From NCBI RefSeq assembly GCF_023336895.1, contig NZ_JAMBLT010000002.1, positions 1 through 64,000 of the forward strand: a stretch of DNA of 64,000 bases, read 5' to 3'. The number at the start of each line of letters is the position of its first letter. Position 1 is the first letter of the stretch. A program made the position numbers and the translations under genes. The notes beneath the pieces were generated by a model. The model had not been told where the DNA came from and ran no database searches. It worked only from the letters and a program-made list of their open reading frames with translations. This DNA comes from Parasutterella secunda. Lineage in GTDB: Bacteria; Pseudomonadota; Gammaproteobacteria; Burkholderiales; Burkholderiaceae_F. Below, piece after piece: positions 1-9,372 of this stretch.

Positions 1-398
1 AGATGCCCGCGAATGGTTAGCACACCGAGAATCAAAGCAATAAAAGAACCGCCGATATGCATCAAGAAGTGTTCAAGAGAAGCCAACCACTGACCGGTCA
101 GCATAAAGTGCAGGTTTTCTCCCAAAACCGCCGTCAGTGTGGAAAAGGCACCGAGAAAACCGGTGATGATAAAAAGTCTGACGGCTGGACTGATTTCCGG
201 CCGGGTCGAAAGCCAGGCCAGAGCCATCCCCATCAGGTAGGCCGCGCAAAGATTAGACAAAAGCGTTCCCAGGGGAGAAGATAGGAACCAAGAGGTGCCG
301 TTAAAGGCATAGGTAAGCCACCACCGGATCATCGCACCTAAGGTGGCACCGGTAGCAACACTAACAACCACTAACCAAAGAGGACCGTCTTTTGTCAT
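1..398 (-). CDS. crcB: Fluoride channel CrcB/Fluc, C-terminus cut by window edge
   Basis: Reading the minus strand from the ATG at 398 gives an open frame of 132 residues that runs off the left edge. It is hydrophobic and carries the Fluc signatures: GATLGAMIRWW near residue 17 (family G-x-x-G-A-x-x-R), GTLLSNLCAAYLMG near residue 44 with the conserved pore Asn, and GFLGAFSTLTA near residue 80 (family GFxGgfTTFS). Fluc proteins form dual-topology dimers in the inner membrane and export fluoride. Nearly all of the usual ~125-130 residues are present, so little is missing. It is divergent from bcp with an 87-bp gap. I saw no fluoride riboswitch in that gap. Confidence 0.85.
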   Translation of the reverse strand, partial: MTKDGPLWLVVVSVATGATLGAMIRWWLTYAFNGTSWFLSSPLGTLLSNLCAAYLMGMALAWLSTRPEISPAVRLFIITGFLGAFSTLTAVLGENLHFMLTGQWLASLEHFLMHIGGSFIALILGVLTIRGH

Positions 399-485
399 AG
401 CTAATTCACAAAAAATTGCGATGATTGTACGCCAAGAAGCAAAAGCTTTGTTAAGCTTTAAGCGTTTACATTAAAAGGATTTGCG

Positions 486-950
486 ATGAGCGTTACTTTA
501 AATCAGCCGATTGCTCCATTCTCTGCCCAGGCTACCACTGGAGAAATCACTTCCGAAATGTTCAAAGGCCGCTACACGGTCCTTTATTTTTATCCCAAAG
601 ACAATACCAGCGGCTGCACGATGGAAGGCCGCGACTTCGCCGCGCTTTACACGCAATTTAAAGAGGCCGGCTGTGAAGTGATCGGTGTTTCCCGAGATTC
701 AATCAAAAGTCACACCAACTTCTGCAACAAGCAGGGTTTCCCCTTTGCGTTAATTAGCGATAGCGAAGAAACGCTTTGCAAGGCTTTTGACGTCATTAAA
801 CTGAAAAAGCTATACGGTCGTGAGTACATGGGCATTGAGCGCAGCACTTTCCTCATTGATCCTCAAGGTGTCGTTTGCGCCGAATGGCGAAAAGTGAAAG
901 TGGCCGGGCACGCTCAGGCTGTTCTTGAACATTTGAAATCGTTGCAATAA
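486..950 (+). CDS. bcp: Thiol peroxidase Bcp (peroxiredoxin Q family)
   Basis: This 154-aa cytosolic protein reduces hydrogen peroxide and organic peroxides with thioredoxin-type donors. The peroxidatic Cys44 sits in YPKDNTSGCTMEGRDF, the Bcp/PrxQ active site, although Pro of the usual TPGCT is Ser here. In E. coli Bcp the resolving Cys lies five residues after the peroxidatic one; position 49 is Arg here, so the enzyme would work as a 1-Cys type or use a more distant Cys such as Cys62 or Cys79. An AAAGGA ribosome-binding site lies about 6 nt before the ATG. The PIN-PhoH gene starts 10 nt after the stop, so the two are probably co-transcribed. Confidence 0.93.
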   Translation: MSVTLNQPIAPFSAQATTGEITSEMFKGRYTVLYFYPKDNTSGCTMEGRDFAALYTQFKEAGCEVIGVSRDSIKSHTNFCNKQGFPFALISDSEETLCKAFDVIKLKKLYGREYMGIERSTFLIDPQGVVCAEWRKVKVAGHAQAVLEHLKSLQ

Positions 951-960
951 GGAGAAAAGC

Positions 961-2565
961 ATGCCGCTGCCTCCCCTGCCCAAAGCGATGGGTTCAATTT
1001 TGAAAGAAGGTGAAATGACGGTTAAGCCTGCATCCAACCCAAAAAGTTTCAAAACAGCAGTCAAAGAAAAACCTGTCGTTTCTGAAACAAACAAAGCCGT
1101 CAAGCGTGTCAAATCACCCAAAGCGGCTGACTTACTCGAGAAAAAAGAGAACTCACCGAAAAAACAAAAAGGCTATCGAGCAAAGACACACGGCAAAAAG
1201 CTTTTTGTGCTTGATACAAACGTACTCATGCATGATCCGATCTCGCTTTTTCAGTTTGAGGAACATGATGTATTTTTGCCGATGATTACGCTTGAAGAGC
1301 TCGACGGTCATAAAAAAGGGATGAGCGATGTCGCGCGCAACGCCCGACAGGTCTCCCGTTATCTTGACCAACTTTTAGGCCACAGCGACGGCAATATCAC
1401 CGAAGGCATTGAGTTAAGCGCCTTGGGAAACACCGAGGCTCAGGGCAAACTATTTTTCCAAACGCAAACACTCGAAGCACAGCTTCCTCAAGGACTGCCT
1501 CAAGGCAAGGCTGACAACCAAATTCTGGGAGTCGTTCAAGCTCTGCAAAATAAGGAAAAAGAACGCTCCGTTGTGTTGGTTTCCAAAGACATCAATATGC
1601 GCATCAAGGCAACGGCCATGGGTCTTGCTGCCGAGGACTATTTCTCGGATAAAACGCTTGACGATACCGATATGCTTTACTCGGGCCGTATGCAGCTTCC
1701 TGAAGATTTCTGGGAAACTCACGGCAAAAAGATGCAAAGTTGGAAAGAAGACGGACGTACTTGGTACAAAATTACCGGTCCATTGGTTAAAGATTGGTTT
1801 ACAAACCTTTTTGTCTATTTACCCGATGATTCTTTCCTCGCTCAGGTCAAAAAGATTGAGGGCAAAACCGCCACCCTTTGCGTTGTGCGCGACTACATGC
1901 AAAGCAAACACTCGGTTTGGGGGATCACCGCCAGAAACCGTGAACAATGTTTTGCGCTTGACCTATTGATGAATCCGGATATTGATTTTGTCACTCTATT
2001 GGGTCAGGCAGGCACCGGTAAGACTTTGATTACACTTGCCGCGGCTTTGACACAAACGTTGGATATGCGACGCTTTTCTGAAATTATTTTCACGCGAGCA
2101 ACCGTTAGTGTAGGTGAAGAAATCGGTTTTCTGCCCGGAACGGAAGAAGAAAAGATGCTGCCATGGATGGGAGCGCTTGAAGATAACTTGGAAGTGCTCA
2201 ATAACATTGACTCAGGAAGCGACTGGAGTCGGCACGCTGCCAATGACCTTATCCGCAGCCGCATCAAAGTTAAGAGTATGAGTTTCATGCGAGGTCGGAC
2301 ATTTTTAAATAAGTTCGTGATTATCGATGAAGCCCAGAACCTTTCACCCAAACAAATGAAAACGCTCATCACCCGTGCGGGTCCAGGTTCCAAGATTGTT
2401 TGTCTGGGCAACATCGCTCAGATCGACACCCCCTACCTCACCGAGGGCTCTTCAGGTTTGACTTACGTGGTCGATCGCTTCAAAGGGTGGGAGCATTCCG
2501 GCCACATCACCTTACAGCGCGGAGAAAGAAGTCGTTTGGCTGATTTCGCAAGTGAATCTCTTTAA
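961..2565 (+). CDS. PIN domain-PhoH family ATPase (PhoH2/YlaK type)
   Basis: A 534-aa two-domain protein. After a basic, low-complexity N-terminus (residues 1-78) comes a PIN nuclease domain from about residue 80, starting with LFVLDTNVLMHDP and followed by acidic residues in TLEELDGHKKG. The C-terminal half is a PhoH ATPase with Walker A GQAGTGKT near residue 348 and Walker B FVIIDEAQNLSPKQM. Family members are proposed RNA helicase/ribonucleases; the exact role here is unknown. An AAGGAG site at 949-954 supports the first ATG, with an alternative ATG at 1015. It follows bcp and ends at an intrinsic terminator (2584-2614). Confidence 0.9.
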   Translation: MPLPPLPKAMGSILKEGEMTVKPASNPKSFKTAVKEKPVVSETNKAVKRVKSPKAADLLEKKENSPKKQKGYRAKTHGKKLFVLDTNVLMHDPISLFQFEEHDVFLPMITLEELDGHKKGMSDVARNARQVSRYLDQLLGHSDGNITEGIELSALGNTEAQGKLFFQTQTLEAQLPQGLPQGKADNQILGVVQALQNKEKERSVVLVSKDINMRIKATAMGLAAEDYFSDKTLDDTDMLYSGRMQLPEDFWETHGKKMQSWKEDGRTWYKITGPLVKDWFTNLFVYLPDDSFLAQVKKIEGKTATLCVVRDYMQSKHSVWGITARNREQCFALDLLMNPDIDFVTLLGQAGTGKTLITLAAALTQTLDMRRFSEIIFTRATVSVGEEIGFLPGTEEEKMLPWMGALEDNLEVLNNIDSGSDWSRHAANDLIRSRIKVKSMSFMRGRTFLNKFVIIDEAQNLSPKQMKTLITRAGPGSKIVCLGNIAQIDTPYLTEGSSGLTYVVDRFKGWEHSGHITLQRGERSRLADFASESL

Positions 2566-2583
2566 GAACTAAGGGATATTTCG

Positions 2584-2614
2584 GCACCTGAGACTTTACT
2601 CAGGTGCTTTTTTT
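2584..2614 (+). terminator. Intrinsic terminator after the PhoH gene
   Basis: A 9-bp perfect stem (GCACCTGAG/CTCAGGTGC, 6-nt loop) is followed by seven T. It lies 18 nt after the PhoH stop codon and ends at the convergent ZIP gene. Confidence 0.85.
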
Positions 2615-2617
2615 CAA

Positions 2618-3433
2618 TTAACCTAAAGCGCAGTCAAGCGCCATCATTAAGACAAAACCCGCCATCACACTCAATGTTCCGATATTAGAGTGTTCGCCTA
2701 AATGGGCTTCGGGAATCAGCTCTTCGACCACCACATACATCATGGCGCCGGCACTGAAAGCTAAAAGCCAAGGCATAAAAGGTGCAATCCAAGAAGCGCA
2801 GAGCACAACCAAAATGCCGAATACGGGTTCTGCCAGTCCAGAAAGGGCTCCAAAAGCAAATGCTTTCTTTGCGCTATAGCCTTCTTGACGTAAGGGCAAT
2901 GAGACTGCCGCGCCTTCAGGAATATTTTGAATACCCATACCCAGCGCTAAAGCAAAAGCCGCAGAAAGCGCCAGAGGATCACCTGTTTGACCGGCTACGA
3001 CAAAAAGTAAACCGACGCTCATACCTTCGGGGATGTTGTGAAGCGTAACGGCAAAAAATAACAAAGAAGCTCGAGATAGATGGGACTTCGGACCTTCGGG
3101 ATTTTTGGAGCCGGGGTGCAAGTGCGGAAGCAGCTCATCGAGCAAAAGTAAAAAAGCGACCCCTAAAATGAAGCCTCCGCAAGCCGGCAACCAGCCTGCG
3201 CCTCCCGCTTCCTCGGCCGCTTCCATCGCCGGAATCAAAAGACTCCAGACAGAAGCGGCGATCATAATACCGGCTGCAAGCCCTAAAGCCATACGATGTA
3301 CATTTTCAGAAATTGTTTTTCTGAAAAAGAAAACACTGGCGGCTCCCAGCGCGGTCATCATAAAGGTAAAGCCGGTACCGCTTGCGGCCCACCCTATCAT
3401 TGTTATCAGATTAGCTGTTTCCATCTCAAGCAC
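2618..3433 (-). CDS. ZIP family divalent metal transporter
   Basis: A 271-aa inner-membrane protein with about eight transmembrane segments. The two metal-site helices are plain: HNIPEGMSVG (TM4) and IQNIPEGAAV (TM5), the H/Q-N-x-P-E-G motifs of the ZIP/GufA family, which bring in Zn2+, Fe2+ or Mn2+. The loop between TM3 and TM4 holds HLHPGSKNPEG, a short His-containing metal loop. Length matches the ZupT/GufA group. It ends 3 nt from the PhoH terminator, so it is convergent with that gene. The specific metal cannot be read from the sequence. Confidence 0.9.
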   Translation of the reverse strand: MLEMETANLITMIGWAASGTGFTFMMTALGAASVFFFRKTISENVHRMALGLAAGIMIAASVWSLLIPAMEAAEEAGGAGWLPACGGFILGVAFLLLLDELLPHLHPGSKNPEGPKSHLSRASLLFFAVTLHNIPEGMSVGLLFVVAGQTGDPLALSAAFALALGMGIQNIPEGAAVSLPLRQEGYSAKKAFAFGALSGLAEPVFGILVVLCASWIAPFMPWLLAFSAGAMMYVVVEELIPEAHLGEHSNIGTLSVMAGFVLMMALDCALG

Positions 3434-3605
3434 TTACAACAGTTTTAATGGTGAAATTGTTGCAAACCTAAAGGGGGATTTAAAGTCCATGGGACTCAAT
3501 TCTATGAGAAACAATCATTCAGATAGACAAAATTAATTAGAAAAAAGCCCTACAGCACAATCCGATCAGAGTATCCTGGCAAACTCAACAAAGAAAGGAA
3601 GACCT

Positions 3606-4778
3606 GTGAAAAAACATCTGATCGCTTTAAGTCTAGGAACATTGGCTTTAGGCATTGCCGAATTTTGCATGATGTCCATCCTCTCCGGTGTAGCGGCAGA
3701 CCTCAATGTCAGTATTCCGCAAGCCGGTCATTTTGTCTCGGCTTATGCGAGCGGCGTTTGCATCGGCGCACTTTTAATGGTTATTTTTGCTAGAAATCTT
3801 GGGCTTAAAACGTTGCTTTTGCTGATTGTCGGATTCATATTTTTTGGCAACGCATTAACAGTCTTTGCCTTTGACTATTGGAGCATGCTCGGTGCACGTC
3901 TAATTGCAGGACTGCCTCACGGAGCTTATTTTGGCGTAGGAGCCATTGTGGCCACACAATTGGCCAAAAAAGGCGAAGCCTCTAAAGATGTTTGTTTAAT
4001 GGTTGCCGGCATGACTGTCGCTAATCTAATCGGTGTGCCACTGGGAAGCTTCCTTTCATGGGCGGTGACCTGGCGGCTTGCTTTCATGATTGTTGCAGCG
4101 GTCGCAGCACTGGTCTTCATTGGGATAAAACTTTGGATTCCTGCATTACCGGCGCTGCCTGATTACGGCTTTTCTGCTCAGTTTAGGTTTCTAACTCATT
4201 TGACTCCGTGGCTCGTGTTGGGCGCCATCGGTTTTGGCAATGGGGGATTTTTTGCCTATTACAGCTATGTCAATCCCATCATGGAAAATTTAGCCTCCAT
4301 ACCGGCTTCATTGATGAGTGCTGTGATTACATTGGCTGGCTTTGGTATGGTTTGCGGAAACCTTTTGGCCGCCAAACTATCAAGACGTATCGGTAATGCC
4401 GCCTTGGCCTGTCTCGGTCAAGCGGTTCTCTGTTGCTCGCTTATCCTTTTATTTTTCAGTGCACAGTTAACGTGGATTGCCATCGCCCTGACCGTCATCG
4501 CCGCAGGCTGCGTTTTCTTTATTTCGGGACCGGAGCAAGTTCTCATTCTCCAAAATGCTAAAGAAGGACAACTTTTAGCCGCCGCCATGGGACAAGTCGC
4601 GTTTAATTTCGGCAACGCCGTCGGCGCGTGGTTGGGAGGTCTTCCAATTGAGGCAGGTTATCAGGAAAACTGGTCTTGCGTACCGGGCGGTGTTCTAGCC
4701 GGTATCGGCTTTTTGCTTTTGTTTGCAACTTGGAAAATCCATGCGGCAAAATCAGCCGAAAAAGTACACGTGAGGTAG
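3606..4778 (+). CDS. MFS transporter, DHA1/AraJ-like exporter
   Basis: A 390-aa protein with about 12 transmembrane segments. The N-terminus LGTLALGIAEFCMMSILSG matches the first helix of AraJ/YdhP-type DHA1 exporters (GTFxLGxxEFxxxGLL), and ARLIAGLPHGAYFGVGA matches the helix 4 motif of the same group. Members export sugars, drugs or metabolites by proton antiport; the substrate here is not predictable. An AAAGGAAG Shine-Dalgarno sequence sits at 3593-3600. It is divergent from the ZIP gene across a 172-bp gap. Confidence 0.88.
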   Translation: MKKHLIALSLGTLALGIAEFCMMSILSGVAADLNVSIPQAGHFVSAYASGVCIGALLMVIFARNLGLKTLLLLIVGFIFFGNALTVFAFDYWSMLGARLIAGLPHGAYFGVGAIVATQLAKKGEASKDVCLMVAGMTVANLIGVPLGSFLSWAVTWRLAFMIVAAVAALVFIGIKLWIPALPALPDYGFSAQFRFLTHLTPWLVLGAIGFGNGGFFAYYSYVNPIMENLASIPASLMSAVITLAGFGMVCGNLLAAKLSRRIGNAALACLGQAVLCCSLILLFFSAQLTWIAIALTVIAAGCVFFISGPEQVLILQNAKEGQLLAAAMGQVAFNFGNAVGAWLGGLPIEAGYQENWSCVPGGVLAGIGFLLLFATWKIHAAKSAEKVHVR

Positions 4779-4894
4779 TTTGCCCAAAGTTTCCGCCGTT
4801 TAATCAAAATTTGGTAGTCCGTACCTTTTTGAAAATATTACTTCCATCTTAAATTGATAGAATGAATGCGATCATTTCGTGGAGAGAAACTCAA

Positions 4895-5881
4895 ATGGCA
4901 AGACAAATGAACGCAATCAACCAAGCTCTGCTTTACTTGGAAGTGATCAAACGTATTCCTCGTCATCGTTTCATTTCCACGCAAGAAATTCAAAATAGTC
5001 TTCTGGCCTCCGGAATCAATATTCAAACTCTCACGCTTCAGCGTTACTTAAAGCAGCTTTATGAAAGCGGAAGCCTTCCGCTTGAGAGAAATGACAACTC
5101 CAAGCCTTTCAGCTACCGTATGGGAACGGATACATCACCCTTCCCCTTTACCAATCTCTCAGCCCAAGAAGCGCTCATGCTTCGATTAATCGAAGCCAAT
5201 TTGAGATACCAGTTGCCTGGGAAATTGAATAAAGCAATGCAACCGTTTTTTGATGCGGCTAGACAAACACTTGACGACATTCAGGGACGCATTACCCATG
5301 AAAATGAATGGCTAAACAAAATTGCGGTGGTCTCCAATAGCCTTCCTCAAATTCCGCCCAATATAAAACCGAGAATTTTTGAGGCGGTCTCCAATGCCCT
5401 TTTTGAAAATAAAAAACTGAAAATTGTCTACCACAATGCCGAAGGGCACGAAAAGACAAAGACCGTTTCACCCATGGGACTTGTTCAGCAGGATATCCGT
5501 TTATACCTCGTCTGCCGCTTTGACGGCTACACGGACATTCGTCATTTGGCTCTGCATCGGATAAGTGACGCAACGCTTTTAAATGAGTTGGCACAAAAAG
5601 AGAGAAATTTTGATATTAAGACGTATGTCAAAGAACACCACTTCAATTACTCCAACGAAAACACCCGTACTATTTTGTTAACGATTGAGTTTACCAATGA
5701 AGCCACGGCGCTCAATCTGACTGAGGCTCCTTTCAATCGTACTCAAACGATAAAGAAGCTCAATAACGGACACTATGAGCTTAATGTTGAAATTGAAGAC
5801 AGCCTATTGTTAAGCGGTTGGGTTAATACTTGGAAAGATATAGCCGGTATTGTCCGAATTGAAAAAAAGCCGATTGACTGA
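4895..5881 (+). CDS. WYL-domain transcriptional regulator leading the recCBD operon
   Basis: A 328-aa DNA-binding protein with a winged HTH N-terminus (residues 1-85, FISTQEIQNSLLASGINIQTLTLQRYLKQL) and a WYL domain around residues 165-240 (KLKIVYHNAEG, SPMGLVQQDIRLYLVCRF, HLALHRI), then a WCX-like C-terminus. WYL domains are known ligand or nucleic-acid sensors in DNA-damage and phage-defence regulators such as PafBC, BrxR and CapW. The ATG at 4895 was chosen over the one at 4862 because GGAGAG at 4881-4886 is well spaced from it. recC starts only 17 nt after the stop, which suggests co-transcription and possible control of recCBD. What it senses is unknown. Confidence 0.88.
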   Translation: MARQMNAINQALLYLEVIKRIPRHRFISTQEIQNSLLASGINIQTLTLQRYLKQLYESGSLPLERNDNSKPFSYRMGTDTSPFPFTNLSAQEALMLRLIEANLRYQLPGKLNKAMQPFFDAARQTLDDIQGRITHENEWLNKIAVVSNSLPQIPPNIKPRIFEAVSNALFENKKLKIVYHNAEGHEKTKTVSPMGLVQQDIRLYLVCRFDGYTDIRHLALHRISDATLLNELAQKERNFDIKTYVKEHHFNYSNENTRTILLTIEFTNEATALNLTEAPFNRTQTIKKLNNGHYELNVEIEDSLLLSGWVNTWKDIAGIVRIEKKPID

Positions 5882-5898
5882 ATACAAAAGAGCCAACG

Positions 5899-8800
5899 AT
5901 GTTAAAAACCATCTACAGCAACGCTTACGAGATTTTAGAAGCCTACTTAACGGCTGAAATTACCGAAGATAAAAAACAATCAGCCGATCCTTTTGAGCGC
6001 GTCCGTGTTATTTCCGCCACCAGTGCCATTAATAATCGACTTCGGCAGCACCTTGCGCAGGTTAACGGAATTTGCTCCGGAGTGGATTTTTGGACAACAC
6101 AATCGTGGTTTCATAACTATGCCGGCATCGGTGTCGGAGAGCCTGAAGAAGCACAGGATTTTCTCTGGGTTATCTGGTCTGTGCTCGATGACAAATTCAT
6201 CGACCACCATGAGCGGCTTAGAACCTTCTTCAGTCACCGCGTGACGGATAAGGAAAAAGCACTGGCTCGCTATGAGCTTGCCCGCAAAATAGCCTCGGTT
6301 TTTGATAAATACGTCAATTACCGATTTGACTGGGTTGCTGACTGGATGGGATTTTCTGGCGTTAAGCCCCAAACGATCTATAGAGAAATTGACGACGGAC
6401 AACTCTCTCGCGAGAAAAAAGCCCTCGAAGCGCATCCTGACTTTATTTGGCAAAAAGCAATTTGGGAGAAGCTTTCACAAACCGCCGTCTGGAACGGCCG
6501 TGAGACATTGAGACTTTATGCAAACCCCGAGTCTCTCGAAATTAAATTTGCCAATGAACCGGAGACACTGCACTTTTTCGAACCAAGCGGCATTTCTCCC
6601 TTAATGCTTCCAATCATTAAGTTGCTGTCCGAACATGGTCACAAGGTTTATGTTTATCTCATGAATCCCTGTGTGGAGTACTGGTTTGATTCTTATTCGG
6701 ATCTTGATTCTGAAAAAAGCGATGCTTTGAATTTTTTACGAAAAAACGCCGCCTCCACACGTGCGATGATCAACCGCTTCTGGACATTTACGCCTGACGG
6801 ACAAGAAAATGCCGACCATGAGCCTGAAAAACTTCCTGATCTAACGACCGCCCCGCTGCAAAAACTCAATATTTGGACGCAAGCCCAGACAGAACGATTG
6901 GATCTCGTACAGGACTCTGAACTGCTGCTTCACTCAGCTCAAAAAGCCCTTTTACAAAACTCAGCGCAGTGGCTGCCTGAAAAATTGTCGCCTTCAGATC
7001 CATCCGTCAGAATTATTAAGGCGCCAACGTTAACCCGTGAAGTCCAAAACGCCATCAATATGATTCAGGCCTTCTTCGCTGATCGCTCTTTAGCGCTCAA
7101 ACCCGAAGATGTACTGATCACAACACCCGAAATCGATAAAACGGCCCCTGTTTTTGAAGCCTGCATGCAAGCGTTGCCGCCGCAATACCGAATGGATTAT
7201 CAAATCTTCGGTCAAACAGCAACCGATGCTGATATGAGCGCACGATCCCTTGTTGACCTGGGTAAATTGCTCATGAATGGCATTACCCTGCCCGCACTCA
7301 ATGCATGGCTGGAACTTCCTGCTGTCGCTCAGGCTCTGGATTTAAATCTCGATGATCTTAATGTGTTGCACGATTGGCTTTTTACGGCCGGTTTTAGAAG
7401 CGGAATTAATGCAGAGCATTTAAAAGCGACTCATCCGGATTTTTCTCAGGCCTCTTTAAACGAAGCCATTGAAGGAACGCTGGAGCGCGCCATTGAACGC
7501 TTAAGTTGGGGCTATGTTTTTAAAGAAGGCTCTTTAACCTGCACGGATGACATCTTGCCTGTGCAGCACGGCAGCGACCCGTTTGCCGGTTTAACGGATA
7601 ATCAGTCACTCTTTTTAAAACTGTGCCGACTCGCCCATAAACTTAAAGAAGCTTTCGATAGCATGAAAGCTTTAGGCGATGAGGCACTGCCTGCTGATTT
7701 ATCGTTGTGGGCTCATAACCTCTTGGAAAGCTTTTTCGGCAACAGCGCCGACAAGATGGCGCTCATGAGTGTCAGAAATGATCTGAGAGTGCAGGAACTG
7801 GCACTGACTACCGTTCCTGAGCCGATTACCATGCCCCTTTATGTTTACTGGCGGGCCCTTGAAGACAGAATCAGCGAACCCTCAGACAAAAATCCCGCGA
7901 TCGGCCGATTGACCCTCGCACCGATGAATACCTTCAGAGGGCTGCCCTACAAAGTCATCATTGTCTTAGGATTAGGCGAAGAATCCGGTTTCCCGGGCAA
8001 TCAGCGTTTTGAAGAATTTGACCTGATGGGCACCGATGCACTTAAACGACAAAATGATCGTGACAGCCGATCAGATAATCGAAATGTCTTTCTCGATCTT
8101 TTCCTTGCCGCTCGCGATCGCTTTGTATGCTCCTATTGCATCGGAAGCGATAAGAAAGCGCCCCTTAACGCTTCGCCCGTCATAGTCGATTTGCTCGATT
8201 TTCTTACCCAAAATGCTGCCATCGAAGATAACGAAACAAAGCTTGAAGCCAAAAAGCGCATGGCTGATGCGATTACGGCTGAAATTACGCTTACAGACAC
8301 CGCTGCAGACAATTTCCGATTGAGCACAACGCGTTACTGGAAAAGCTTCATGGCTGAGACACTCGATGCACTGAAAAAAGCCCGAGAAACCAATTATCAG
8401 GGTTTAGAACCTCAGATGCTGACCGGTCCCCTTGACGACAAACTCTTTTCTTCCACGCTCTATTTGGAAGATGTTCTGGCTTTTTACAAAGATCCTGCTG
8501 TGTGGCTTCAAAAGCGATTGGATTTCCGACAATACGAAAACGGACTTCAAGATAGCGTTCCCCTTTTCGGAAGTAAAGACGGGCTTGAATTGTCGTTACT
8601 GAGACGAGAACTCATGGAAGCGCTCGCTAACGGTCATTCCAGTGAAGTGATTCTGAACAAAATAGCGTTGGATCCGACTAAAGGGACTCAAGAAACACGG
8701 ATCCTACAGTACGAAGAGGAAGTTGAAAAAGCCAAAGAAACCCATGCGGTAAGAGATGAAATTTTCTCTTTGGGTAAAAGCGACACGCAAACGATTTCTT

Positions 8801-9372
8801 TGCCTCTCAAAGATCTTCCCCCCTTTGAAACCCTTTTGGCTGAGAATATCCAAACAATTTATTTTCACGTCGATGATGAGCAAAGGGAAAAAGATCCCAC
8901 GGCTTGGCAAAGCAGTGTTGAAAACGATGCACCGTATTTGCTTGAAATAGCCTATTCCAAGAGCGGCGTCGTCACCGCTCAAGCCAAAGCGGCCATCCTC
9001 TGTGCAATGGGTGTTCCGGTCAATTTACTGCTTTTAAATATGAACGAAAAACCGGTTTTGAGTATTTTCAAAGCCATTGAAGGACCCATCGCCCGCAATT
9101 TCCTGTTTAGCTTAATTGAGCTGATGGTGAAGACTATCCAAAAGGCCTGTGTCATCACCTCAAAGTATGACAATTCGGTTGAAGCGGCCATGTGGCGCGG
9201 TCGCGACTATGAAACAATCAAAGAGTACAGCACGGCGTTTTTAGACAATGCACTCCAAGCCATAAAACCGGATGCTGTTTTCCCGGAAGAGGACAATGGC
9301 AAGCGAACGAAAGCCATGCAATTGCTCACCGAAAACTTTGAAAAATTAATGCTCGGAGGCTCCCAACAATGA
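5899..9372 (+). CDS. recC: Exodeoxyribonuclease V gamma chain RecC
   Basis: A 1157-aa protein, close to the E. coli RecC length. The N-terminal region starts MLKTIYSNAYEILEAYL and includes the RecC landmark for VISATSAINNRLRQ and DFWTTQSWF. The central helicase-like fold has NTFRGLPYKVIIVLGLGEE, near where family members carry the PxR-VvxLLGMN motif. RecC is the scaffold of RecBCD: it splits the DNA duplex and scans for Chi. The stop overlaps the recB start by 4 nt (ATGA), typical of translational coupling. Sequence drift from E. coli is large, but position and length make the call firm. Confidence 0.9.
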   Translation: MLKTIYSNAYEILEAYLTAEITEDKKQSADPFERVRVISATSAINNRLRQHLAQVNGICSGVDFWTTQSWFHNYAGIGVGEPEEAQDFLWVIWSVLDDKFIDHHERLRTFFSHRVTDKEKALARYELARKIASVFDKYVNYRFDWVADWMGFSGVKPQTIYREIDDGQLSREKKALEAHPDFIWQKAIWEKLSQTAVWNGRETLRLYANPESLEIKFANEPETLHFFEPSGISPLMLPIIKLLSEHGHKVYVYLMNPCVEYWFDSYSDLDSEKSDALNFLRKNAASTRAMINRFWTFTPDGQENADHEPEKLPDLTTAPLQKLNIWTQAQTERLDLVQDSELLLHSAQKALLQNSAQWLPEKLSPSDPSVRIIKAPTLTREVQNAINMIQAFFADRSLALKPEDVLITTPEIDKTAPVFEACMQALPPQYRMDYQIFGQTATDADMSARSLVDLGKLLMNGITLPALNAWLELPAVAQALDLNLDDLNVLHDWLFTAGFRSGINAEHLKATHPDFSQASLNEAIEGTLERAIERLSWGYVFKEGSLTCTDDILPVQHGSDPFAGLTDNQSLFLKLCRLAHKLKEAFDSMKALGDEALPADLSLWAHNLLESFFGNSADKMALMSVRNDLRVQELALTTVPEPITMPLYVYWRALEDRISEPSDKNPAIGRLTLAPMNTFRGLPYKVIIVLGLGEESGFPGNQRFEEFDLMGTDALKRQNDRDSRSDNRNVFLDLFLAARDRFVCSYCIGSDKKAPLNASPVIVDLLDFLTQNAAIEDNETKLEAKKRMADAITAEITLTDTAADNFRLSTTRYWKSFMAETLDALKKARETNYQGLEPQMLTGPLDDKLFSSTLYLEDVLAFYKDPAVWLQKRLDFRQYENGLQDSVPLFGSKDGLELSLLRRELMEALANGHSSEVILNKIALDPTKGTQETRILQYEEEVEKAKETHAVRDEIFSLGKSDTQTISLPLKDLPPFETLLAENIQTIYFHVDDEQREKDPTAWQSSVENDAPYLLEIAYSKSGVVTAQAKAAILCAMGVPVNLLLLNMNEKPVLSIFKAIEGPIARNFLFSLIELMVKTIQKACVITSKYDNSVEAAMWRGRDYETIKEYSTAFLDNALQAIKPDAVFPEEDNGKRTKAMQLLTENFEKLMLGGSQQ

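Noticed and set aside
399-485. Fluoride riboswitch near crcB
   Set aside because: The gap has no sequence or pairing of the known class, and there is little room for the aptamer.
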